Of a DNA stretch of 64,000 nucleotides, positions 1 to 7,255 are shown one piece after another. The position numbers and the translations under genes were made by a program. The stretch comes from Paenibacillaceae bacterium (GTDB lineage Bacteria > Bacillota > Bacilli > Paenibacillales > NBRC-103111), in assembly GCA_029256185.1 (NCBI GenBank), contig JAQSYI010000025.1, positions 35,295 to 99,294 of the forward strand. Direction: 5' to 3'. Each line of letters starts with the position of its first letter. Position 1 is the stretch's first letter. Below the pieces are notes generated by a model, which saw nothing but the letters and a program-made list of their open reading frames with translations, made no database searches and was not told the DNA's origin.

Positions 1-93
1 GAGCCGCGGACAGAAGTGGATACCGAGTGGGTGGATGTACGGACGGTCCGGTTGCGCACGGATGATCTTAGGAGGCTGTCTCAGCTTGTCTGA
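1..93 (+). CDS. 3' end of an unidentified gene (partial)
   Basis: Frame 1 is open from the window edge to a TGA at 91-93 and would encode the last 30 residues of a protein (ending RRLSQLV), rich in charged residues. The fragment is too short to assign a family. It could be a chance open frame, but it ends about 60 bases before the promoter of the next gene, as expected for a real upstream gene. Confidence 0.35.
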   Translation, partial: EPRTEVDTEWVDVRTVRLRTDDLRRLSQLV

Positions 94-150
94 GCAGACA
101 GATGCACCTTTTTCATACCGTATAAACTGACACCCGCGTTGCCGGCTAAT

Positions 151-180
151 TTGCCGTTGTTCCGTTTCGTTATGTATAAT
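151..180 (+). promoter_or_regulatory. Predicted sigma-A promoter of the first AraC regulator
   Basis: TTGCCG at 151-156 and a perfect TATAAT at 175-180 are separated by 18 bases. The expected transcript start near 187 lies downstream of the in-frame ATG at 139, which argues for translation starting at 217. Confidence 0.55.
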
Positions 181-216
181 GGATGTCTTGGATTATCTAC
201 TTGGGGGGAGCGCGCG

Positions 217-2550
217 ATGAAGCTGTTTGGCATCTATCGGTCCAGAAAGTATCTGCAGAGAATATCCCTATCCATCTCGTTGCTCATTGCTCTGTCGCTC
301 TCCCTCACCTCGCTGACTCTATACCATTATTCGGAGAAGATCGTTCAGGAAATTCAATATGACGCCACCAAAAAGGTGCTTTCCCAGGTCAATTACAACA
401 TCGGATTTTTGGGCAAAATGATCGACGGGCTGGCTTTCAACCTGTTTGTTGATAACGATTTCACACCGCTTTTGTATGGGGACAGCCTAAGCGTAATCGA
501 TATGGTCAACAAGTCCTCCAAGCTGGATAAGTGGGTCAACAGCAACTCTTACGTTCACTCCGTCATCTTGTATAACGGCCGGACGGACCGGATTTATGCG
601 GGCGGCTATATAGACATGCAATATGAACGGGCGCTGGAGGAGCAATACCGCAGCTTCCTCAGGGTCCCAGCGGGGATGAAGAAGCTGGAGCTCATCCCCA
701 TGACCCTCCAACTGTCCAGCCAGGCCACGGAAGTATTCTCCTATATCATGTATGACAAGATCGGCGTCTACGAGACCGGGGACAGCGCCATGTTCGTCAA
801 TGTGAAGCCGGATTGGTTATTTGACAATATCCGCAGACTCAACAACCTGGGAACGGACATGCAAGGGGAAATTGTCATTCTGGACCGGGAGAGCCGTGCC
901 TTCAGCGCCGATATGAAGCCTTATTCCCTGGACCTCCAGCTTCAGCAGGCCGTGAAGGAGCAGAGCATTCTTGCCCCATCCCAGCCCGGCTTCATGGAAC
1001 GGGTCATTGCAGGCAAGCAATATCTGGTTACGTATATGCCCTCGGACGCCTTCGGATGGACCATCATCAATCTGCAGCCGTATGAGGCCATATTCGGCAA
1101 GATCGACCGTTGGAAGACAGTGACCATGCTGCTCGCTGTCCTGTTCTTCCTCGTTTCCCTCCTCATGTCGGTGCTGGTCTCCCACCGGCTGTACCGGCCT
1201 ATCGAGAACCTGCTTAACCAGGTCAGACGGATCGGACCTGTCTCTGCCGGAGAAGAGGTGCTTGGCGCCAAGGATGAGCTGGCCTTTCTGTCGGAGACAT
1301 ACCGCCGGATTGTGGACCAGCGGGAGCTGGACAAGAACCGGGCAGGCGCTGATCCCAATGTAGTCAAAAATTATAATCTGCGCCGCTTGCTGGCGGACAG
1401 CACATCTGTCTCCAGGCAGGAGCTTAATGAGCAGATCGAGCAGAATGTCCTGCGTCTTCATCCCGATTCCCCGGCGTTGTGCTGCATTCTGTCCATTGAC
1501 CATTACCGCCAATTGGAACAATCCTCACAGCAGGCCGAGCGGCGGCTTTACGCTTTTGCGGTGATGAATATTGCCGAAGAGGTGCTGTCCCGCGATTATC
1601 TGTGCGAAAGCGTGGATATGCGCAGCGGAAACTTTGTTATGATCGTCAGTGCCCTGGAATCACCGGAGAGCGCGGAACAGAAAATTAGCGGGGCCTTGAA
1701 GGAGATTCAGGAGATTGTGGCTTCCTACTACCGTCTGAGCTTATCCGCGGCGGTGAGCCCGGTGTTCAACAGCTATGAGGAGCTGCACCGCAATTATGAG
1801 CTGGCGCAGCAGGTGTTGGAGTACCGGATGGTATTCGGTCCCCGCAGCATCATCACTCACACCATGGTCAAGGGCCGTCTGGAAAACAGGGATTTCCAGC
1901 TCCCGGCAGACTTGGAGAAGAAGCTGGGAGAAAGCCTGAAATCCGGCAGCGCGGCTGCATTTGAGGAAGCATTAAACAAGCTGTTCGCCCATATGTCGAA
2001 GCTTCATCCCGATATGATCTATCATTCGGTGCTCCTGCTGCTTACTGCGCTGAAGCAGACGGTCAATGAATTGAACGCCAACAAGCTGCTGCCCGTCTCC
2101 ATGGACTGGAATGCGGTTCAGATACAGGTGCTGGAGAAGGAAACGCTCAACAGCATGGCGGAGGAACTGCTGGAGGTCTTCCGCAATATAGAGACGGGGC
2201 GCGAGGACGGGGATGCCTCCAAGAACAGGCTGCTCATGGATACTATCAAGGAATTCATCGAGGATCATTACCGCGACCCTAACCTGTCCCTTCAAGGAAT
2301 CGCCTCCATGCTCAAGATGTCCTCCGCTCATGTAGGCAAGCTGTTCCGGCAAAGCGAACGGATGTCTGTAGCGGAATATATAACAGAAATCCGCCTTTCC
2401 CATACGGCTCTGCTGTTGGAAACCACCGACCGGAGCGTAGGCGAAGTGATGGAGCGGGTGGGATTTATGAACCGCAGCAATTTTTACAAGCTGTTCAAGA
2501 GCAAGTATGGCGTTACACCCAACGAGTACAGGCTGAAAAAATCGATCTGA
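217..2550 (+). CDS. Membrane-anchored AraC-family transcriptional regulator
   Basis: A 777-residue one-component sensor of the type Paenibacillus places beside sugar ABC transporters. A membrane segment lies near residues 16-38, followed by an extracellular sensory region of about 260 residues (Cache-like by position). A second membrane segment lies near 302-325 with a HAMP-like stretch after it, then a long cytoplasmic linker. A C-terminal AraC double helix-turn-helix spans about 668-774 and ends in the usual GVTPNEYR. The start at 217 is chosen over the upstream ATG at 139 because GGGGGGAG sits 6 bases before it and the predicted promoter lies between the two. It probably senses an extracellular ligand and activates the transporter genes downstream. 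The family is clear; the ligand is unknown. Confidence 0.9.
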   Translation: MKLFGIYRSRKYLQRISLSISLLIALSLSLTSLTLYHYSEKIVQEIQYDATKKVLSQVNYNIGFLGKMIDGLAFNLFVDNDFTPLLYGDSLSVIDMVNKSSKLDKWVNSNSYVHSVILYNGRTDRIYAGGYIDMQYERALEEQYRSFLRVPAGMKKLELIPMTLQLSSQATEVFSYIMYDKIGVYETGDSAMFVNVKPDWLFDNIRRLNNLGTDMQGEIVILDRESRAFSADMKPYSLDLQLQQAVKEQSILAPSQPGFMERVIAGKQYLVTYMPSDAFGWTIINLQPYEAIFGKIDRWKTVTMLLAVLFFLVSLLMSVLVSHRLYRPIENLLNQVRRIGPVSAGEEVLGAKDELAFLSETYRRIVDQRELDKNRAGADPNVVKNYNLRRLLADSTSVSRQELNEQIEQNVLRLHPDSPALCCILSIDHYRQLEQSSQQAERRLYAFAVMNIAEEVLSRDYLCESVDMRSGNFVMIVSALESPESAEQKISGALKEIQEIVASYYRLSLSAAVSPVFNSYEELHRNYELAQQVLEYRMVFGPRSIITHTMVKGRLENRDFQLPADLEKKLGESLKSGSAAAFEEALNKLFAHMSKLHPDMIYHSVLLLLTALKQTVNELNANKLLPVSMDWNAVQIQVLEKETLNSMAEELLEVFRNIETGREDGDASKNRLLMDTIKEFIEDHYRDPNLSLQGIASMLKMSSAHVGKLFRQSERMSVAEYITEIRLSHTALLLETTDRSVGEVMERVGFMNRSNFYKLFKSKYGVTPNEYRLKKSI

Positions 2551-2562
2551 ACAGGCTGGAAA

Positions 2563-2602
2563 TTGATCCGGACAGACTGAAGGGTTGATCCGGACAGACT
2601 GA
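2563..2602. repeat. Two 18-base direct repeats just after the regulator stop
   Basis: TTGATCCGGACAGACTGA occurs at 2563-2580 and again at 2585-2602. The similarity extends outward: AAAAATCGATCTGAAC at the gene end resembles AAAAATCGATGTGAAC after the second copy, so the very end of the coding region seems to have been duplicated locally. Confidence 0.8.
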
Positions 2603-2630
2603 AAAATCGATGTGAACCAGCAAAAAGCGG

Positions 2631-2660
2631 GCACCGGGATAACCGGTGTCTTCTTTTTTT
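2631..2660 (+). terminator. Rho-independent terminator after the AraC regulator
   Basis: GCACCGG and ACCGGTGT form a stem around a 4-base loop, followed by TCTTCTTTTTTTT. It separates the regulator transcript from the permease operon. Confidence 0.75.
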
Positions 2661-2814
2661 TCAAAAGTCTCAGCAAAGTATAAACGGGGAAGCGGCGGCT
2701 TTACTTCTTGATAAACGCGTTAGCGTTAAAAGGATGCCGACAGGCGTTTTATCCTCGGCGACCAAGAAGTCATGTTGGGGATTCGAGGCTGTTCGGAGCA
2801 GACAGGACGGAGCA

Positions 2815-2877
2815 CTGGCGGTGCTGGCAGTGCTGATGGCGCTGGCAGTGCTGGTGATACTGGCGGTGCTGGCGTGC
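2815..2877. repeat. 9-base tandem repeat (CTGGCGGTG type)
   Basis: Seven imperfect 9-base units in register, for example CTGGCGGTG, CTGGCAGTG, CTGGTGATA. The minus strand stays open across it, giving a Ser/Thr/Ala-rich peptide, but no ribosome site or family similarity supports a gene. Confidence 0.75.
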
Positions 2878-2942
2878 AGGTGTGTTCGGTCATAGGAGTT
2901 CACCGCAGTGGCATCTATTAACCTCTCTGATGAAGTTGGATA

Positions 2943-3011
2943 TAACGGAAATTTTTGACCTTATCAGGACATTTTTCGGTATTTGCCGAGATTTAGCGGA
3001 AATTTCCGTTA
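2943..3011. repeat. Inverted repeat with perfect 12-base arms
   Basis: TAACGGAAATTT at 2943-2954 is the exact reverse complement of AAATTTCCGTTA at 3000-3011, enclosing 45 bases. There is no T-run, so it does not look like a terminator. It may be a small palindromic intergenic repeat or the remnant of a miniature element. Confidence 0.65.
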
Positions 3012-3062
3012 GGAGTAAGCGGGGCGGACCGCCGTAAGGAGTGACTCCATTGGAAACGTAAA

Positions 3063-3094
3063 AAGGAACTGACGGTGATCTTCCGCCAGGTTTT
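3063..3094. repeat. Imperfect hairpin related to the hemL terminator
   Basis: AACTGACGG pairs imperfectly with CCGCCAGGTT. The right half CTTCCGCCAGGTT is identical to that of the perfect 14-base-pair hairpin at 14116-14150, and the left halves are also similar. It looks like a decayed copy of the same element, with no gene end next to it. Confidence 0.5.
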
Positions 3095-3324
3095 CTCGTG
3101 GAATGCCCTTCTTCAGAGGATGAAGCCGTGGGAAAAGCGTGTTTTGTACAATATCGCAGATTGCATACACGGTACAAGTGCCATTTTAGCACAAACATTA
3201 ATTATTCGGACTTCCACAACGGCGGTTATCCTGCGAACATGAGGGTGTGCAATATAAAGCCTTGCCGCGGGGCCGGCGCATGAAGCCCTTGCCCAAGGCA
3301 CACACAGAAGAAAGGAGGGACACC

Positions 3325-4317
3325 ATGGAAAAAGGAACAGTAAAGCCAACAATAACGCCGACAATAACCACAACAACGCCACCCCCTAAAAAATATTCGC
3401 TCCGGCCGCTCAAGGAATGGCGGCATATGAGAAAAAACGGCGAGCTGTTGGGCTTGTTCTTCCCGGGCTTCCTATACATTCTAATCTTCTCTTACCTGCC
3501 TATGTTCGGGATCATGCTGGCGTTCAAGCGCTTCCGGTTCGACAAGGGCATATTCGGCAGCGACTGGGTGGGTCTGGAGAACTTCCGCTTCTTCTTCATA
3601 TCGGAGGATGCCTGGAGGATCACGCGCAATACCGTGCTCTATGAGATCGGATACATCCTGCTTACCACTGCCTTCGCGCTGTTGTTCGCCGTTTTGTTGA
3701 ACGAAATCGGCAGGAATTCTTCCAAGCTGTATCAGACGGCACTGTTCATTCCTTATTTTCTGTCCTGGGTGGTGGTCAGCTATATCAGCTATGCCTTCTT
3801 GGACCAGCAAACCGGTTATCTGAACACCATATTGGAATGGTTCGGGATGGAGCCGCACAAGTGGTATCTGGAAAAGGAGCCCTGGCCGGTCATTCTGAAC
3901 ATAGCCAGCCTGTGGAAGAAGGTGGGCTTCTCCACCCTGGTTTATTATGCCGGAGTGATGGGCATCAATCAGGAATATTATGAAGCGGCCAGAATGGATG
4001 GCGCCACCCGGTTCCAGATGGCCAGGAAAATCACCATCCCCATGCTTGCGCCGCTGATTACCGTTATGCTGATCTTGGCTGTCGGGGGGATCTTCAACGG
4101 GGACTTCGGGCTTCACTACTTCATTCCCAACAATCAGGGCATGACTTATCCTACAACCGATATTATCGATACGTATGTTTATCGTGCATTGCGGACAGTG
4201 GGTGACGTGGGAATGTCGGCCGCAGTTGGACTGTACCAGTCACTGGTCGGCCTGGTGCTGGTGGTAAGCGCCAATGCCGTTGTGCGCAAGATCAGCCAAG
4301 AAAATTCCCTTTGGTAG
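3325..4317 (+). CDS. Sugar ABC transporter permease, LplB type
   Basis: A 330-residue inner-membrane permease of the family that includes Bacillus LplB and YtcP partners. After a cytoplasmic N-terminus rich in Pro/Thr, about six hydrophobic segments follow. The ATPase-docking EAA loop is visible near residue 215 (EYYEAARMDGAT). The ATG at 3325 is preceded by AAAGGAGGGAC and is preferred over the upstream in-frame ATG at 3247. It is followed after 18 bases by the second permease. No ATPase gene is nearby; such systems commonly share an MsmX-type ATPase encoded elsewhere. The substrate is probably an oligosaccharide, which is an inference. Confidence 0.9.
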   Translation: MEKGTVKPTITPTITTTTPPPKKYSLRPLKEWRHMRKNGELLGLFFPGFLYILIFSYLPMFGIMLAFKRFRFDKGIFGSDWVGLENFRFFFISEDAWRITRNTVLYEIGYILLTTAFALLFAVLLNEIGRNSSKLYQTALFIPYFLSWVVVSYISYAFLDQQTGYLNTILEWFGMEPHKWYLEKEPWPVILNIASLWKKVGFSTLVYYAGVMGINQEYYEAARMDGATRFQMARKITIPMLAPLITVMLILAVGGIFNGDFGLHYFIPNNQGMTYPTTDIIDTYVYRALRTVGDVGMSAAVGLYQSLVGLVLVVSANAVVRKISQENSLW

Positions 4318-4335
4318 AAAGGAGGAACATAAAAC

Positions 4336-5226
4336 GTGAATTCAACCCGTGCCGCCTGGCTTCCCAAGTCTCTGATCCATCTTTTGTTTATTGCGGTTTC
4401 CGTCGCCATGGTGGGCCCGCTCCTGCTGATCATCTCCATCTCGTTCAGTGACGAGACGGATCTGCTGATGAACGGATATTCCTTCCTGCCGAGAGTGTTC
4501 AGCATGGAGGCTTACTCTCTGGTGCTGCAGGCTCCCAAAGCGATCATGCAGGCATATGGCGTGACCATACTTGTAACCATTGCCGGCACCGTCACAGGTT
4601 TATTCTTAACGGCCACAACCGCATATTCCATCTCCAGAACCAACTTCCGCTACGGCAGAGTCGGCACCTTCTATATTTTCTTCACCATGCTCTTCAGCGG
4701 CGGGCTGGTGCCGTCCTATATTCTGATGACCCAGGTGCTGCACCTGAAGGATACGCTGTGGGCGCTGATTCTGTCCGGTCTGATAACTCCTTTTAACATC
4801 ATGATCATGAGAGGGTTTATGGTCAAGGTTCCGGTGGAAATCATCGAGTCCGCCAAGGTGGACAGCGCCAGGGAGTGGACCATCTTCTTCAGGATCATTC
4901 TTCCTCTGTCCACACCCGCGCTGGCTACGCTGGGATTATTCATCTCCTTCAGCTATTGGAATTCCTGGTTCCCGGCGATGCTGTATATCGATAATCCCCA
5001 GCTGGTGCCGCTGCAGCTTATGCTGGTCCGGATCATGGACAGCATCGAATTCATCAGCCAGAACGAGCAGATGCTCTCCCAGATGGGCTCGCTGCAGACG
5101 GATTTCCCCGCCTTGTCAGCACGGATGGCGATGGTGGTATTGGCGGCGGGACCGATGCTGGTGGTGTTTCCTTTCTTCCAGCGGTACTTTGTGCAAGGAC
5201 TTACAGTGGGTTCTTTGAAGGGATAA
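4336..5226 (+). CDS. Sugar ABC transporter permease, LplC/YtcP type
   Basis: A 296-residue carbohydrate permease with six predicted membrane segments and the typical family C-terminus, aromatic residues followed by VQGLTVGSLKG. It starts at GTG with AAAGGAGGAAC upstream, close behind the first permease, and should form the transport channel with it. A 277-base spacer containing repeats separates it from the binding-protein gene. Confidence 0.9.
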   Translation: MNSTRAAWLPKSLIHLLFIAVSVAMVGPLLLIISISFSDETDLLMNGYSFLPRVFSMEAYSLVLQAPKAIMQAYGVTILVTIAGTVTGLFLTATTAYSISRTNFRYGRVGTFYIFFTMLFSGGLVPSYILMTQVLHLKDTLWALILSGLITPFNIMIMRGFMVKVPVEIIESAKVDSAREWTIFFRIILPLSTPALATLGLFISFSYWNSWFPAMLYIDNPQLVPLQLMLVRIMDSIEFISQNEQMLSQMGSLQTDFPALSARMAMVVLAAGPMLVVFPFFQRYFVQGLTVGSLKG

Positions 5227-5284
5227 GGCCTGCAGTCCACAAGAAGGGGGGTGAGCGTTGGGCAAGGCGTAAAACAAAAGGAGT

Positions 5285-5364
5285 AAACCACAAGACGCAA
5301 AACAAAAAGGTGCAAACCACAAAGTGTAAAACTCAGGGCGCAAACCACAAGACGCAAAACAAAA
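5285..5364. repeat. A-rich intercistronic repeat region
   Basis: The same 23-base stretch, beginning AAACCACAAGACGC, occurs exactly at 5285-5307 and 5342-5364. Looser variants of CAAACCACAA and GCGTAAAAC fill the region from about 5258 to 5410. It lies between the second permease and the lipoprotein gene, where it could affect message processing or stability. Confidence 0.75.
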
Positions 5365-5503
5365 GGCGAAGCTCAAGGTAAACCTTAAGGTGTAGAACTC
5401 AAGGCGTAACATTAGGGCCGAGTCCCGGAAACTTTACCGGCACCTTCAAGCAAGCTGAGGCAAGCAGTCGTATAATGGAATATATAAAGGGAGGTTCATA
5501 ATA

Positions 5504-7018
5504 ATGAAAGCGCATAATAAAACGGTTGTTTCCGGTATGAGTGTCCTGTTGGCCGCATCCCTGGCCCTGACCGCCTGCGGCGGTTCAGATGATACACAAC
5601 AACAGGGCACGGTGGGTTCCGCGGCTCCAAGCACCAGCGTCAAACCGGTTGAGAGCACCCTTCCCCCGGCAGAGCTGGTTTGGTACTACCTGGACAGCTC
5701 CACCCAAGCGGACCTTTCTTCCGTGGAGGCAGAGGTTAACAAGTATATTAAGCCCAAGCTGAACGCCACTGTAAAGCTGAAGCCCATTGCAGGAGCCGAT
5801 TACGAGCAGAAGCTCAACACGATTCTGGCTTCCGGCGAAGCATTCGATCTGGTATGGACCTCCAACTGGCGGTTTGATTTCAATACCAACACACAGAAGG
5901 GGGCCTTCCTGGAGCTGGATGATCTGCTTGCCAAGCACGGTCAGAAGCTGAAGGCCAGCATGCCCGCCCCTGCTTGGGATGATATGGTGATCAACGGCAA
6001 AACCTACGGTATCCCCAACTACCAGATTGCCGCCAAATCGGCCGGTTTTGTCGTGCAGAAACGGTTTGCCGACAAATACAAGCTTGATCCGGCCAAGATC
6101 AAGACCTACCGGGATATGGAACCCTTCTTCGAACAGATCAAGCAAAATGAGCCGGGCATTATTCCTTTTGGGACGAATGGAGATTTTTTTGACGGGCGTG
6201 TATACGGGCTTGCCTCTTATTCCATCAGCCACCGGACGGAAGGGAGCAAGGTAACCGTTGTGGACCAGTTCACCTCCCCCGAATACAAGCAGCATGTGGA
6301 TATGGCCCATGAATGGTACAACAAGGGGTACATCAATCAGGATGCGGCAACCTTGAAGAACAAGGCGGATGTGGAGAAGAAGGGCGTATTCGCCTCCACC
6401 TTCGACTATACCCAGAAGCCAGGCGGGGAAACCGCGGCCAAAGCGGGCAACGGCGGCAATGACGTCATATTCGTGCCCCTGGTGGAGCCCGAGTACACCG
6501 GAGTCACCGCCAGCGTATCGGCCATCAGCCGCACATCCAAGAATCCGGAGCGGGCCATGATGTTCCTGGAACTGGTGAATACCGATCCAGCTCTGTACAA
6601 CCTGCTGGCCTTCGGAATCGAGAACAAGCATTATACCAAGACCGGCGCCAACATGATCAAGGTAATCGACGGCAGCGGCTACAATCCGGGCATGAACTGG
6701 GTAATGGGCAACGTAACCATCGGCTACCTGATGGACGGCCAGCCTGCCGACACCTGGGAGCGCACCAAGAAGGCCAATGAGTCGGCCAAGAAGGATATTC
6801 TCTACGGCTTCAAATTCAACCAGGAAGCCGTCAAGGCCGAGGGCGCCAATCTGAAGGCGGTAGAGAATGAATTCAAGAAGGTGCTGGATACAGGCACAGT
6901 CGATCCCAAGACTTATCTGCCCCAATTCGTGGAAAAGCGCCAAAAGGCGGGCTCCGAGAAATACAACGCCGAGTACCAGCGGCAGATCGATGAGTTTGTG
7001 AAGGCGAAGGCAAAATAG
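5504..7018 (+). CDS. Lipoprotein sugar-binding protein of the ABC transporter
   Basis: A 504-residue extracellular solute-binding lipoprotein. The signal peptide ends in the lipobox LTAC with Cys25 as the lipidated residue, then a Ser/Thr/Pro linker. The length and C-terminal region fit the LplA/YtcQ-like binding proteins that carry a DUF3502-type end. It starts at ATG with AAAGGGAGG upstream and ends before a clear terminator, so it closes the operon begun by the permeases at 3325. It would capture the sugar at the cell surface. The specific ligand cannot be read from the sequence. Confidence 0.9.
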   Translation: MKAHNKTVVSGMSVLLAASLALTACGGSDDTQQQGTVGSAAPSTSVKPVESTLPPAELVWYYLDSSTQADLSSVEAEVNKYIKPKLNATVKLKPIAGADYEQKLNTILASGEAFDLVWTSNWRFDFNTNTQKGAFLELDDLLAKHGQKLKASMPAPAWDDMVINGKTYGIPNYQIAAKSAGFVVQKRFADKYKLDPAKIKTYRDMEPFFEQIKQNEPGIIPFGTNGDFFDGRVYGLASYSISHRTEGSKVTVVDQFTSPEYKQHVDMAHEWYNKGYINQDAATLKNKADVEKKGVFASTFDYTQKPGGETAAKAGNGGNDVIFVPLVEPEYTGVTASVSAISRTSKNPERAMMFLELVNTDPALYNLLAFGIENKHYTKTGANMIKVIDGSGYNPGMNWVMGNVTIGYLMDGQPADTWERTKKANESAKKDILYGFKFNQEAVKAEGANLKAVENEFKKVLDTGTVDPKTYLPQFVEKRQKAGSEKYNAEYQRQIDEFVKAKAK

Positions 7019-7057
7019 CAGTTAATACTGTAGCAGCAGATTTCATCATTACGGAGA

Positions 7058-7086
7058 AGCCTCCCGCAAGTCAGGGAGGCTTTTTC
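7058..7086 (+). terminator. Rho-independent terminator of the first transporter operon
   Basis: AGCCTCCC and GGGAGGCT form a perfect 8-base-pair stem around an 8-base loop, followed by TTTTTCC. Confidence 0.85.
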
Positions 7087-7255
7087 CGTTTACCAGTTTG
7101 ACCTGTTCAGGTTCGATGAGAACGCAGGCTCCGGTTTAGGTTCGTTATGTTATGATTTGGCTGGTTAATTAATGATTGCCTATATTAAGCTTTCTTTAAG
7201 GTTGGAATGATATATTGGTTTACATATCAATCGGAATAATCAGGAAAGGAGCGCC

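Larger units (their letters stand above)
2551..3324. other. 774-base gene-free region rich in repeats
   Basis: Between the regulator and the permease operon I see a direct duplication, a terminator, a 9-base tandem repeat, a long inverted repeat and a decayed hairpin, each listed separately. Open frames here look like non-coding by-products of the repeats. No convincing promoter was found; TTGTAC near 3146 with TACACG 16 bases on is only a weak candidate for the permease operon. Confidence 0.5.

Noticed and set aside
817..1521. Long minus-strand open frame inside the first AraC regulator
   Set aside because: It overlaps a gene with clear domains and promoter; no ribosome site or family similarity was seen. 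High GC produces many such frames.
5585..6943. 452-codon minus-strand open frame opposite the binding-protein gene
   Set aside because: The plus strand carries a lipobox protein with clear family features; the opposite frame has no start context and an unlikely composition.
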